Shown here: positions 1 through 11,814 of the stretch, piece by piece
Position numbering within the stretch: the first letter of the stretch is position 1
Layout: every line of letters begins with the position of its first letter
Assembly: GCA_017163975.1 (NCBI GenBank)
Contig: JAFFSR010000397.1
Span: 53,501 to 117,500, forward strand
DNA length: 64,000 nt
Source: Anastatus disparis
Taxonomy: Eukaryota > Arthropoda > Insecta > Hymenoptera > Eupelmidae
Direction of reading: 5' to 3'
Position numbers and translations under genes: made by a program
Notes under the pieces: generated by a model
The model's input: only the letters and a program-made list of their open reading frames with translations
Database searches by the model: none
What the model was told of the DNA's origin: nothing

Positions 1-376
1 TATATTTTGATATCAAGTAGGTGATGCTTTAATTACTAAATTTAATTTTCTACAATATTAATGCACTCTATTATTTTATTATATTAAATGTTTATTAAAG
101 TTTTATGAAATTGAAAACGATAAAAATTCGTAGAATATAACATTTCAACTCAAACGAATAAATTCTAAAGCAAATTAACAAAATCTTACAAGTTATTTTT
201 AGTACAATAATAGTATGAAAAGTTACATATAAATTTAGATAAAATATTTTTTGCAGGATAAAATATGAATTCAAACGAAGATCTTAGTTACTTTTTAAAC
301 AATATTAGTAAGAAAAGTTACCTTACAATAATAGGAACATATATAAATATATGTATATAAATACATATAAAGTGAT
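1..376. other. AT-rich stretch without recognised feature
   Basis: Low-complexity AT-rich DNA. I see no coding signal, terminal repeat or structured element here. It lies downstream of the 3' end of the minus-strand pseudogene that ends at 377. Confidence 0.5.
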
Positions 377-2407
377 CTAAGATTTTTCTGAGCTTGTACA
401 GCTCTTTTCATCTGATGAATCGCTGCTATCATTATCATCACTAGCTGAAGAACCAATATCATTTTTCTTCATTGTTTCATTTTCTTTCTTGAGTTTAGTT
501 CTCACTTGCGATATGAGGATCCCTATTTCTCGTCCATATTTATAAATCCGTTTTCTCTATCTGATTTCTCTGTGTTTGTTTTAGCTTTTTGCTTTAACTT
601 CTCCATCCTCCAATAAATATTGAACATAACCTCCTGTAAATAAAAAAAAATAAGTATCATTCATTTCTTCTAGGTGTTAATTCAATCTGTTATCTGAATC
701 ATTAGTTTTCTCAACTTGTACTGCTTTTTTCTCAAAAACCTCTGGGATTCAAACATGTGGAACTACTATTTCACGTAGAAATGCCATTATAGTTCTTACT
801 TTAATAGCTTTCTTCCAATTTTTATATGGTACGGATACTCTACTATTTGAATCGTTTTCGTTAGTAACTGCAGAAGAAACTGTTATACGATTCTTTTTAC
901 GCACTTCTTCCAACTCTCTTATCAACTTTTCAATCATTTGATCTTTATCCATGTCTTTCTTAAGTTGTGACCCTACTGAAAAATATATATGAGATCTCAT
1001 ATGAGATCTCATATGAGATTTTGGCACGAGAACTCATATGAGATCTCATATGAGATCTCATTTATATTTTACATTTTCAACCCTACTAAAAAATATATAT
1101 GAGATCTCATATGAGATCCCGTATGAGATCTCATATATATTTTCTATTTTCAACCCTACAAAGAAATATATATGAGATCTCATATGAGATCTCACATGCG
1201 ATCTCATATGAGTTCTCGCATGAGATCACACATTACAATCTCATATGAGATCTCATATGAGATCTCGTATGAGTTCTCATATATACTTTATATTTTCAAC
1301 CCCTACTGAAATATCTATATGAGATCTCATATAGATTTTTCAGTCGGGGTTGAAAATATAAAGTAAATATGAGATCTCATACGAGATCTTATATGAGATC
1401 TCATATGAGATTGTAATATGAGATCTCATGCGAGAACTCATATGAGATCGCATGTGAGATCTCATATGAGATCTCATTTATATTTCTTAGTAGGGTTGAA
1501 AATAGAAAATATATATGAGATCTCATACGGGATCTCATATGAGATCTGATATGAGATTGCATATGAGATCTCATGTGGGATCTCATTTGAGATCGCATGT
1601 GAGATCTCGTATGAGATCTCATATATATTTTTTAGTGGGGTTCAAAATGTCAAATATAAATGAGATCTCATATATATTTTTCAGTAGGGGAAATATTTGG
1701 CAAACTTTCATCCATATAAAAAATTAATTGATTTTTATTTAATACTTCAATTTTTTTTCGCATTTCTTGTTCAGCTTTTTTTACGCTTACAGGAGCTACT
1801 GGATACTGAAAAAGAAAATGAACATATTTGTTTTAGAAAAATACATATAATGAAGTAAGAATATATGAAATTCGATACAAAAATTATATTGTGATTACGA
1901 GTTTATCTTCAATAAAATAAATACATACTTTTTGAATCTTCCCTTTTTTCTTTATGCAAACTTTTTTGGACTTCTCTATCTCTAAACCTTGTTTTGCTAA
2001 TTCATATATAACAATATTTTGTCATTTGTTTGGTTTCAGCCATCTTTTTGATTTGTCTATTAATGTAGCTTTATTACCTTAAAAATAAAAAAATTAGTTT
2101 TTCACTTAATACTTTAGCTTTTATTATTAATTATACTTACAGGATATGCCTAAAATTGCAGCTGGTTCATATATAACCTCACATCAGTCGCTATGTATGC
2201 ATCATATAAGAAGGTAGTTTTAAGTGGATTGAAATGTTGGATGTCTTTAACATCGATGATGATCAGGTCCCTTTCGCCAACATACAAGCGAATGGCAGCA
2301 TAAAATTTTTCAACTTTGCTTTTCTTACTTTTTATAATTTCACCATGATTACTACTTTCCTCCTCAGAAAATCCACTTTCATTTTTCTCATTTTTATTAC
2401 ACTCCAT
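377..2407 (-). pseudogene. Decayed spliced gene of unknown function
   Basis: A minus-strand exon chain can be followed. Exon 1 runs from 2407 to about 2142 and opens MECNKNEKNESGFSEEESS; it ends at a good GTAAGT donor. Exon 2 is about 2077-1929 (donor GTATGT), exon 3 starts at 1805 after TTTTTCAG, exon 4 lies below 970, and the last exon runs 633-377 after TTATTTACAG. The predicted protein is lysine-rich with an acidic, serine-rich C-terminus. I do not recognise the family; the start vaguely recalls insect BEN-type proteins, but this is a guess. Breaks seen are a frameshift at the end of exon 1, nonsense codons in exon 2 and exon 4, a frameshift in the last exon, and a 0.7 kb foldback element between exons 3 and 4. 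It could be a host pseudogene or a captured gene. Confidence 0.5.
971..1689. repeat. Foldback element built of palindromic TGAGATCTCA units
   Basis: The block is a roughly 720-bp inverted repeat. Its two ends are complementary, with CCCTACTGAAAAATATATAT at the left and the matching complement ending at about 1689. The symmetry centre is near 1325. The interior is dominated by the self-complementary decamer TGAGATCTCA repeated every 12 bp with a TA joint, so both strands read as MRSH tetrapeptides. Spacers resembling TTTCAACCCTACT recur inside. It interrupts the minus-strand pseudogene. I found no clear target-site duplication. The ORFs over it are a by-product of the repeat and are not genes. 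Confidence 0.75.
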
Positions 2408-3349
2408 TATAGTACAAATTTTTCATAATATTAAAACTTATATAAAAATTTATCTTTTAAGAGATTCATTCTAAAAAATAATAAGAATTCATTACGATTA
2501 TAATTTATAGCTCTTAATCTTTCATTATATTATAATAATACAACACCAAGTTTGCTCATACGGACGTTTCTTTTAGCGCAATTACTTGCTTAAGAAAACA
2601 TAAAATAGCTTTAAAAACGGCTTTTAACAAGCCAAACTTGTTGTAAACAATAATTAAAAAAATCATTCACGATTATAATTGAAGCTCTTAACCTCTCAGT
2701 ACACATAATAAAATCAAGTAGTGCTTTCTTATACGAACGATATCTTTTTGCGAAATTATTTGCTTACACTAACAAGTCAAACTTGTTTAAAAAAAATCGC
2801 TGGTGCAAAACTTTTAATTTATATGATATAATTTTTGCAAAATAAATCTTTTTGTTGTTTCATACTTTATTATGTTTTATTATTAATAATGAATAGTTAT
2901 AATTTCCTACTAAAATTAAATCACTACTTCACCAGCGATTATTTTCTACTTGCTATTCAAGTGTTTTTTACAACTGCAAAAGTATTAGATCGATAACTTT
3001 ATATGCTTAAAACTTGACAAAAAATGAATAAAAAATTTTTGTAAAAATAGCTGCAAATAGCATTTTTAGAGCCCTTTCCAAATCTTATTTCAAATTTTTT
3101 CTAGCTCAATTATTTAAAAAACTACAGCTGATTAAAGAAAAATGCAAAAATGAAAAAAATTTCAAAATTGCCAAAGCGACTATTTTTTTTTAAATATTGT
3201 TGAAAAAATGTAAGTAAGCTAAAAAGAAAGCATTTAAAGAATACTTTAAAATGCTAATTTTAAATTTTTTCTAGGATCAAAATTGAAGAAGATACGCTTT
3301 TTCAAAGTCGGAGCAAAAATTTGATAACCTGCTCAGAATTATTGCCCGG
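2408..3349. repeat. AT-rich region with a ~178-bp direct duplication
   Basis: Two diverged direct copies lie at about 2488-2660 and 2665-2795. Both carry GATTATAATT, AGCTCTTAA and a TTGCTTA-like end. The rest is AT-rich with no coding signal. Confidence 0.45.
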
Positions 3350-3560
3350 TACTGTATATATATATATATACACACACATATATATCTTCCTATATTATAT
3401 AGATATTTAAAAAAATTTAGTTACCCTCCCCCCCATGGCCCCTCATGTCTCTTCATACTTTATTTAACTTCATTATTAACGTAAATTTACATTATTTTAT
3501 ACATATATTTTATAAAAAGATGCAACCCTCCCCATGTCCCCCCCCCAGAAACCCCCCATC
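3350..3560. repeat. C-rich islands in AT-rich repeat, copy 1
   Basis: A (TA)n/(CA)n tract is followed by ATCTTCCTATATTATATAG and then by two C-rich islands (about 3424-3445 and 3525-3560) separated by AT-rich DNA. The same arrangement occurs inverted at 13.65-13.88 kb, so this is a dispersed repeat. The opposite strand has G-runs that could form quadruplexes. Confidence 0.5.
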
Positions 3561-3909
3561 TAAATACATTATTATTCATGTTTCTTTTTTCAAAAAGAAT
3601 AATTTAAAAGAATAAGTTGATATATAAGGATATTGTCTTCCATATGTTGATTTTTTTAATATGATAATATTAAAGGGAATCCGACCCGGTGTTAGTTTAA
3701 TAATTACAGGCTAGACATACTATACCGAAAACTGTGACTACCGAAGAATGATCAATCACTTCTGTGACTAACAACCAACCGATAATCAATGAGGTTGAAT
3801 TTTTGAAGATTCGTGATATAAATGACATTACATGTTATATATTCTTAATATATTTTATTTTATGTATTGTATATGAATATGCACGAATTGTATACGAACT
3901 CATAAAAAT

Positions 3910-5425
3910 GTAGCTTATAATACTTATAAAGAAACAGCTTTAGCGATGAATTGAATTGAACACGAAAATCAGATTTATTATTCTTTTGAAGAAGCATATC
4001 AAGTTATGTTACCAATACAGTAACGTAAATTTTTTGCATGTTTTTTTTCATGTGAAAATATTTAAAGTAAAATTATTTGGGACAAATATAAAACATTTTT
4101 TACAGAGAATTTTAAAGAAAACAAAGATAATAAAGCTCTATCCGATATTAATCAAATATTAAATTTAGAAGATATGTCATGTGAAAATTTTGGTTTACCA
4201 GAACCAAATAAAACATATGTTGAAGAAAATGAAGAAATTAATGATGAAGTTATAAAATGATGATAAAAAAAATGTTTAAAATGATGATAAAAAAAATATT
4301 TTTGAACAAATAGTAAATAATTAACAAAAAATATTTTTCATAGATGGACCAGGAGGTTTTGGAAAAACTTTCTTATACAAAACATTAATATACCATTACA
4401 TAAGTATTATAAAAAATTTTTATCGATGGCCCGGACAGGCATAGCTTTGATTTTATTATTTAAAGGTTTAACGAGTCATAGAACTTTCAGATTACCATTA
4501 GTTTTAAATAACATTGAAAGTGCATTTTTAAAATTTGATTCAGATGAAAAAAAATTAAGAGAAACGGATGGTAAGAAGCATCAATGATTCCTCAAAACCT
4601 TTAGAAATCGTAGACAAAACATTAAAGAATGTTTGTCGTAATGATAAAAGTTTTAGTGGAAAATAATTATTTTAGGTGGAGATTTTCGACAAATTCTATC
4701 AGTATTAAAATATGGAAGAAGAAATACTATTATTTAAGAGACTATAAAGTATTCAAATCTTTGGCTTCCATTTCATATTTTTAAATTAAGAAAACATAAT
4801 ATCTAATGTCGACAATTTTTCTTTATTTTTATTAAATATCGGAGAAGGAAAAGTTGATTCATTTGTTATTCCAAAAGAATGGAAAACTAAAGACGTTTGT
4901 GATAAAATTTATAAAAACATTGACGAAATTTTTTGTTTTTTTTAAAATGTTATTTTAAGTACACATAATAAAGAAGTAAACATTTTAAATAATAAAACAT
5001 TAAAATTAATTAACAATTAAACAATAACTTATTATAGTATTGATAATGCAACGTATAAAGGTGTAGATCAAACATATTATTTAAATATAACATAAAAGCT
5101 GAAATTATTACAGGAGAGAATGATGGAAATAAAATTTTTACACCAAGAATAACATTAAATACTAACAAATCATCGTCATTATCATTTATTTTATATAGAA
5201 AAAAAATTTTCTATTGTTTTAGCATTTGCGATAACTATAAATAAATCTCAAGGTCAAAGTTTTAAAAATGTTTGTATAAATATTAAAAAACCTTTAATTT
5301 CTCACGGTAAATTATACGTTGTTCTTTCACGCTGTAAAAATGTAAATAAAATATATGTTCCAAGTGAATCAGAAAATAATGATACTATACCTAATATAGC
5401 GTGGATAGAAATATTAGAAAAATAA
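3910..5425 (+). pseudogene. Helitron PIF1-like helicase fragment
   Basis: The conceptual translation gives Helitron helicase landmarks in order, spread over several frames: TYKETALAMN, then ALSDINQILNLEDMSCENFG with GLPEP, then a Walker A region IDGPGGFGKTFLY at about 4342, GGDFRQ at about 4677, and the C-terminal FAITINKSQGQSF with HGKLYVVLSRCKN at about 5225-5340. PIF1/RecD-type helicases unwind DNA during rolling-circle Helitron transposition. Many stops and frameshifts show that it is dead. A 24-bp tandem duplication sits at 4254-4305. No Rep domain precedes it and no terminal CTRR hairpin was recognised, so this is an internal fragment. Confidence 0.8.
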
Positions 5426-5679
5426 ATTTATTATGATTTAACATAAAATTTTGAAAATTTATCAATATTAAATTTTGTATTTCTACATTAATTATTTTCA
5501 ACACGTTATATAATAAATTAATTTTTATTTTTTACAAGTAACATTTATATTAATTATTTACTAATAATAAAATTGTAAAATATTAAAATTATCATAATCT
5601 TAATATAAAAATTAATAATAAAAATTTAAATATATACATAAATAATATTAAAAAAATGATGGAATGGAACCCAAATTGA
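5426..5679. other. AT-rich DNA after the helicase fragment
   Basis: AT-rich sequence. I see no Helitron 3' hairpin and no gene. Confidence 0.4.
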
Positions 5680-6486
5680 AGGCAATCATGTTAAAGTAGA
5701 TGATGCCATTGATCAATGTATGACAGAAGATTTGAATAATCAAACTTAAGAGGCGGTCGGAACCAAATCGGTGACTTAGTTCGGTGCTTGTAATAAATGC
5801 TTATAATAATTTATTCATTTATTAATATGGTAAAAATATAGTCATTTCCTCTAGCCGTATATATAAAGAATAATTTAAAATAGTTAAAGCCACAAAAATA
5901 TACAAAATATTGTTATAAAGCGAAAAATGCCACCTAACAATCGACATGACAGTTTTTTGCATGCGGTATATGTCAAGTCAGTTTGATATTTGTAATAAAT
6001 GCTTATAATAATTAATTTACTTATTTATATGGTAAAAATATAGTCATTTTCTATAGTCATGTATATAAAGAATAATTTAAAATAGTTAAAGCCATAAAAA
6101 TATAGAAAATATTATCGTAAAGCGAAAAATGCTGACTTGATATATACCACAAGTCACCGATTTGGTTCCGACCGCCTCTTAAGACCATTTAAATTATGAG
6201 GAAGAATACGAATATTATTTAGAAAGCCTAAATGATAATATTTCAGATGATACAGAAATTTCTCGATTAAATAATATTATCAATTTATACAATGGCGAAA
6301 ATGACGAAAAACTTGAATACAATAATTGGAAAAAGGTACCGAAATATTATAAATGTTACGTTAATAAAATTATAGAATATAAAATCCGAATACGTGAACC
6401 GATAGCAAAATATTATATCAATCAGAATCATCAAATTTATTCTGGATATTTATTAAGATTAGCTAACATTCTTAAGAAAATATAAA
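5680..6486 (+). pseudogene. Unrecognised acidic coding fragment split by a MITE
   Basis: On the right of the MITE, about 100 codons (6183-6486) are open and read DHLNYEEEYEYYLESLNDN and onward, ending in a stop after ANILKKI. On the left, some 20-25 codons up to 5745 read as an acidic segment. The protein is rich in Asn, Glu and Tyr. I do not recognise it. Its position after the helicase fragment suggests a transposon accessory gene, but a host gene remnant is also possible. Confidence 0.35.
5750..6178. mobile_element. TTAA-flanked foldback MITE (GAGGCGGTCGG ends)
   Basis: It is flanked by TTAA at 5746-5749 and 6179-6182. The ends are inverted: GAGGCGGTCGGAACCAAATC on the left and its complement on the right, extending to about 32 bp. 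Inside are two direct copies of a ~203-bp unit starting ATTTGTAATAAATGCTTATA-like, at about 5787 and 5990. It has no ORF, so it is non-autonomous. It interrupts an acidic coding fragment. Confidence 0.85.
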
Positions 6487-6660
6487 TAATTAAAAAAATT
6501 ATAAAATTAAGTATTGTAAAAAGTAAATCTAATATTTCACAATTATTTTATTTTATATATAAATATATATATACAGTGTTCCAAAACAATAGATCCCTCT
6601 GAATAACTTTTCAGGATCGCATTTTCCGAGAAAATGTTCAAGACAAAAGTTGTTAAGTTT

Positions 6661-7440
6661 GATCCAAGGAATCAACAGATGACCTTAGTTTTGACCCCAA
6701 AGTTATTTTTCAAGGTTATTTCAAGGTCAGATTCTTTTTTTTAACTGGAAAGCTCTAACTTCAACCCCAGAAATGAAGAGATCGGGAAATTTCACGTCTA
6801 GGTATGTATTTGACCGTGGGTCACAATTACCTCCTAGGGGTCACATGAAGGTCATTTGAAGTTTAAATGAAAAAATTGAAGCAGATCGTGTTATAAGATG
6901 AATTACAGAACGCAGTCGAACAGTTTGGTTTAATATGATACAAGTAATTGACAGCTGACCTTGGCTTTGACCCTGAGGTTATTTTTCAATGTTATTTCAA
7001 AATCAAATTCTTATTTATGAATGGAAACCCCTAATTTCGACCCCGGAAATGAAGAGATCGGGAAATTTCACGTCCAGATACGTATTTGACCGTAGGGTCA
7101 AAATTACCCCCTAGGGGTCACATGAAGGTCATTTGAAGTTTTAGATAGAAACATTGAAGCAGATCGTGTCATAAGATAAATTATAGAACGCAGTCGAACA
7201 GTTTGGTTTAATATGGTCCAAGGAATTGACAGGTGACCTTGCCTTTGACCTCGAGGTTATTTTTCAAGGTAATTTCAAGGTCGAATTCTTATTTTTGAAT
7301 AGAAACCCCTAATTTTGACCCCGGGAATAAAGAGATCAGGAAATTTTACATCCAGATACGAATTTGACCGCGGGTCGAAATTACTCCCAAGAGGTCACAT
7401 GAAGGTCATTTACAGTTCAAAGACGGAACAGCGAGAAGAT
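6661..7440. repeat. Three tandem ~278-bp subterminal units of the mariner element
   Basis: Units start at about 6661, 6937 and 7215 with variants of GATCCAAGGAATCAACAGATGACC. Each also carries GAAGAGATCGGGAAATTTCA and GGGGTCACATGAAGGTCATT. One inverted unit is present at the right end (about 9330-9650). A CA-rich microsatellite follows at 7446-7530. Confidence 0.8.
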
Positions 7441-7779
7441 TGCATTATAAAATACACAGACACAGACACACACAAACTCAGACAAACAGACGCAAAGACA
7501 AGCAGACACAAATACACAGACACAGTATTTATTATTTGTTATCAAATTATAGCATTTTAAATAATAACAGCTTTGTACGTTCTTTATGTTACTCTATTGT
7601 ATTAAACATGTACATTATTGTTTGATGAAAGTAATTTCGTTGAAACTTATGAACTTTTTGATTTATCTACTATAAATTTTTTTTTATTTTACACAATTTT
7701 AAAACATTAGTTTCAGTTAAACTAATCAATTTTTTTTACTTGTTCATAAAAATTAGAATTTTGGCTTCAAGCTTCTGCC

Positions 7780-8807
7780 TTGAAAAAAATGAACGGTCTA
7801 ACTGAACGTGATCGCATTACTATTCTTATGATGAGAGGGTGGGGAGACAGACATCGATCACATAACGAGGTAGCAACTTTGTTCGGTAACATTTTTAGGG
7901 TTTATGTTACAGGTGTTTCAAGGGCAACTGTAGGAAAAACTATAACACGCTTTGAAACAACTGGTACTGTTAAAAATCGACCTAAATCTGGAAGACCTGC
8001 AACTGCAGCAAATAAAGAAGTCTCGTTGAACGTGGCATTGTCTGTTGTTGAAAACCGGCATACATCTATTCGTTGTGTGGCAGCTGAACATGAAATTGGA
8101 ATAGGTTTTGTACACCGAATATTAAAAAGGAATATCTTTTAATTTTATATGGATGGAAGATATTCCATCCATATAAAATTCAGTTAGTTCAAGAATTGAA
8201 TGAAGACGATCCTGATCGTAGACTAGAATCCTGTGAGTTAATAATGAATAGAATAAATGCTGCACCTAACTTTTTGAATAATATTGTATTTTCAGATGAA
8301 GCTAAGCTTCAGATGAAATATAAATCGACATAACTGAAGGTTTTGGTCAGATCATAAGCCTCATTGGATGTTGAAAGCGAGTACGCAATACCCTCGAAAG
8401 TTGAATGTTTGGGCAGGTATGATTGATAATACTTTGATAGGTCCTTTTTTATTGAAGGGAATTTGAATGCCAAAATTTATGAAGAAATGTTAAGAAATCA
8501 AATAATACCAGCTATACAGGCAATTGCTGGTGAAAATATGGGTAGTATTTATTTTCAGCAAGATGATGCTGCACCACATTATGCGCGATACGTACGCACA
8601 TACTTAAATCAAGTCTTTAATGGACGATGGATAGGAAGAAGAGGCGCCATTGAATGGCCTACACGATCGCCTGATCAGTCTCCACTCGACTTCTTTTTGT
8701 GGGACTACTTAAAAAGTAGAGTTTATGTTCCACTACCTGCATATTTAGATGTAATGCAGCGTCGTATTGTTCAAGAGACTGCTTTAATCGACCAAGATGT
8801 TATTTAA
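7780..8807 (+). pseudogene. Tc1/mariner-like transposase, broken
   Basis: The N-terminal ORF (7780-8142, 120 codons) has a helix-turn-helix region, with MRGWGDRHRSHNEVATLF, SRATVGKTI and KSGRPATA visible. The C-terminal ORF (8463-8807) holds the end of the DDE/D catalytic domain: YFQQDDAAPHY carries the second Asp and SPLDFFLWDYLKSRVY the third. I count 41 residues between them, the DD41D pattern. A first-Asp motif, FSDEAK, lies between the ORFs near 8292. DDE transposases cut and paste DNA at TA sites. A hairpin-forming inverted duplication at 8129-8180 brings a stop and shifts the frame, and several stops lie at 8330-8460. The enzyme is not functional. Confidence 0.85.
8129..8180. repeat. 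Perfect 16-bp hairpin inside the transposase
   Basis: AATTTTATATGGATGG (8141-8156) is complementary to 8165-8180 across an 8-nt loop. The preceding GGAATATCTT (8129-8138) is also complementary to 8157-8166. The right half fits the transposase reading; the left half is an inverted duplicate that adds a stop codon. Confidence 0.8.
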
Positions 8808-9723
8808 AGTGCAGTCCAATCATTTCACTTTCGTCTAAGTTACTGTCAACTCTAAAACGGAAGATAATTTGAACATAAACTATAAAAGAAAGAATAAATA
8901 CATAAAAAAGCTGATAATTTATTTAAATCTATTACACTCTGCTTATCATCATTATGAAAATTAAATACAAAAGTTATAAATATAATAAAGATGATATACA
9001 GTAAAAGCAAATCTTAGAAAATGAAATTACAGAAAATTACAGTTAAATAAAAAAAATAAACCAAAAAAATATTTAAACAAAATTGTTTAAAAATATAAAA
9101 TGAAAAAAAATTGAAAAATAAAATTAAAAAAAAATTCAAAATAAAAAATAAAAGAAAATGGAGTCAAAAGCTGACACGTCCTCGTCGTGACTCTGTTTAT
9201 ACTGAGATCAGCTACATATGCCCTACTGAAGTTTAAATATACCTGCTAAAGTTATAATATTTTATCTTCGAATACAAAAAAAATATAGCTTATAATAACC
9301 TGAAGAAATAACTTTGGAGTCAAAGCCAAGATCACCTGTTAATTTCTTGGACCATATCAAAGCAAACTGTACGATGACGTTCTGTAATCTATTTTATAAC
9401 GCGATCTGCTTCAATTTTTCTATCTAAACTTCAAATGACCTTCATGTGACCCCTAGTGGGTAATTTTGACCCACGGTCAAATACGTATCTGGATAAAATT
9501 TCCCGATCTCTTTATTTCCGGAGTCAAAATTAGAGGTTTCCATTTGAAAAAAAGAATTTGACCCTGAAATAATTTTGAAAAATAACTTTGAGGTCAAAGC
9601 CAAGGTCATTTGTTGATTCCTTGGATCGAACCTAACAACTTTTGTCTAAAACATTTTCTCGGGAAATGCGATTCTGAAAAGTTATTCAGGAGAATCCATT
9701 CTTATGGAACACCTTGTATATAT

Positions 9724-10650
9724 GGGTGAAATTCAAAAAGTTGTCAAAATCATGTTTTTTAAAAACTAAAAAAAAATTCCTAAATTTTACTTGATATTTT
9801 TTAATATGTTTATCAATACTATAAATAAGAAGAAAACAATAATGGGCGAGCTGTATTTCAATTTTGGGAATATAACATGTGTAAATGTAAATAAACTTAT
9901 AAAGTGTGACACGAGGACACTTTTTTTCTTTTGTATATATTAAAAGTGATTACTTGGCGAGTAATATATATAATAACAAATGTATTTCACAGTCAATTTA
10001 AAGCTCTTAAAGCCTACTTTCTTTTCTCGTAGTCCAAATCCTGATTAAATTTTTTTTTCGTTAAGAAAATTAGCGTTACACGAAGACATTCGAAAAGGTA
10101 CGTTTTTTATGGTTTGATTTAAATATATTTTCTCACCATATATAAAACCTTTTACATTAATAACTCTTTTAATTACTAAAATACATAATAATTTTTATAT
10201 TTGACGATATTCAGCTCTTATTATTTGACTTCTTGAATGATTTTCACGATAAACTATTAAAAGTGTGACACGAGAACAAAAAAATTGTCGTAACTTTGAC
10301 GTCAGTTTTGAATACATTTTATTAAGTTATTGTATTTCTACACCCCACCATTAGATTCTTTATTTAAAAATCTTCAAAAATCATTACAGTAAAATTTTAA
10401 TAACTATGTATTTAGATACTTTTTATTTTGAAAACAAAATACTTGTACGCTCCGAACGCGTGATATGAGGACATTTTTGTTTATTTTTCTTATTTATTCC
10501 TTTGGATTAGTCATTTAATCAAAGTTTTAATGGTTGAACAAATTGATTAGGATTATTACTAGCTAATTGTTCGGTTTAGACACGTACATATTATTTACAT
10601 AAAAAGTTATTATGTATAAACACCTATTTTAAATTTTTTGAATTTCACCC
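9724..10650. mobile_element. Non-autonomous element with GGGTGAAATTC inverted ends
   Basis: The left end GGGTGAAATTCAAAAAG is the complement of the right end at 10633-10650. Both sides are flanked by TATA-rich DNA consistent with a TA target. The AT-rich interior repeats a GTGACACGAGGACA-like motif near 9906, 10078, 10263 and 10460. No ORF is present. A MITE of mariner type is the simplest reading. Confidence 0.6.
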
Positions 10651-11270
10651 ATATAGTAAAAAGATTTCTAAATTTCAGTGAAAATTTTTTTTATATATCT
10701 TATATATTTATATATCTAATAAGTCAAAAAGATATCAAAAAGGAATCATACCAAAATAATCCTATAAATCTTAATACATAAATGAACGTTATAATATATC
10801 AAATATAATATTAACAAAATTTTTATCAATAGTAATTATTTAAAAAATTTTTCATCATTTTAAATTTATTATAACTTAATGATCATTAATATCATTTAAA
10901 TAATAATAAGTTCTTTTTTTATTCATATTTAGTACAATATCAATATTTTTATTCATATACAATACATAAAATTAATCATATTACAAATATATAACATGAT
11001 ATTATATGATCTGTAAAACAAAGTGGTTTTTAGGGCTCCTCGCAAGGTTTTCCACTCATCAAAAAATCTAATGCGCCGTAAGGTACCTCTATATTTCACA
11101 CAGTTAAAATGCATTAATTAAATTGAAAATTATATTTAATACGTGAATTAAATTATTTTAATATTAGAATAACGAAAAGTTATTTTTTTATATAATATCA
11201 CGTAGCAGTCTACTTCTGATTGCTGTAAAAATATTTCCGGAGTACTCTGTAATGGTGTCAGAGTACTCAA
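10651..11270. other. AT-rich gap
   Basis: AT-rich sequence with no recognised gene or repeat boundary. Confidence 0.4.
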
Positions 11271-11274
11271 TTGA

Positions 11275-11530
11275 TTGAGTATTAAAACTCCTCCCTTCAG
11301 AAGCTCAATTAAAATAACTCGTGCTATTCGAGTAACTCGAGCCATTCGAGTAACTCGGGACATTTGAGTACTCGAGCCATTCGAGTAATTTGAGTCCTTT
11401 GAGTAACTCACATTTTTTCGAGTAGTTCGTATTTTTCGAGTAGTTTGGATTTTTTCGAGTACTCGACTCGAACTCAAAGAAAAAACTCAACTCGACTCGA
11501 GCTCGAATATTCGAGTATTTGCACACCCCT
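11275..11530. repeat. TCGAG-rich end of a putative hAT-type element
   Basis: Short imperfect repeats of ACTCGAGCCATTCGAGTA fill the block. It ends at 11530 in TTTGCACACCCCT, whose complement AGGGGTGTGCAAA resembles the ends of many hAT elements. I could not find the opposite terminus. The two overlapping serine/tyrosine-rich minus-strand ORFs are repeat artefacts. Confidence 0.45.
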
Positions 11531-11597
11531 ATTTTTTAATAGATATAACACCTGTGGCATTCGGCAAAGGAGGATAAGTATTAATAAATAATATATC

Positions 11598-11603
<6 letters not shown>

Positions 11604-11639
<36 letters not shown>
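11604..11639. repeat. (TA)n microsatellite
   Basis: Alternating TA run of about 18 units. Confidence 0.95.
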
Positions 11640-11641
<2 letters not shown>

Positions 11642-11712
11642 GACGTTTTTATTTTATTTATTAGTATATTATTCACCTAGGGTATATAAACGAAAAATGT
11701 CTTAAATCGTGT

Positions 11713-11715
<3 letters not shown>

Positions 11716-11781
<66 letters not shown>
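11716..11781. repeat. (TA)n microsatellite
   Basis: Alternating TA run of about 33 units. Confidence 0.95.
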
Positions 11782-11784
<3 letters not shown>

Positions 11785-11814
11785 AGTGTCCTTATGACGA
11801 TTTTTTGCAAAAAA

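Larger units (their letters stand above)
6574..9716 (+). mobile_element. Tc1/mariner-like element, DD41D type
   Basis: It is bounded by TA dinucleotides (6572-6573 and 9717-9718). The left end begins CAGTGTTCCAAAACAATAGA and the right end reads CAAGGTGTTCCATAAGAATG on the complement. Homology between the ends then continues inwards through CTGAATAACTTTTCAG and several hundred bases more. The interior encodes a broken transposase. The left terminal region is expanded by three tandem ~278-bp units, while the right end has one unit. It abuts another TA-flanked element at 9724. Confidence 0.85.

Noticed and set aside
971..1689. CRISPR array
   Set aside because: There are no unique spacers; the units are contiguous palindromes in a eukaryotic sequence.
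1401..1727. MRSH-repeat ORFs on both strands
   Set aside because: They follow from the palindromic 12-bp unit, which codes the same tetrapeptide on either strand.
11148..11526. Ser/Tyr-rich minus-strand ORFs
   Set aside because: They arise from the TCGAG repeat of a putative hAT end.
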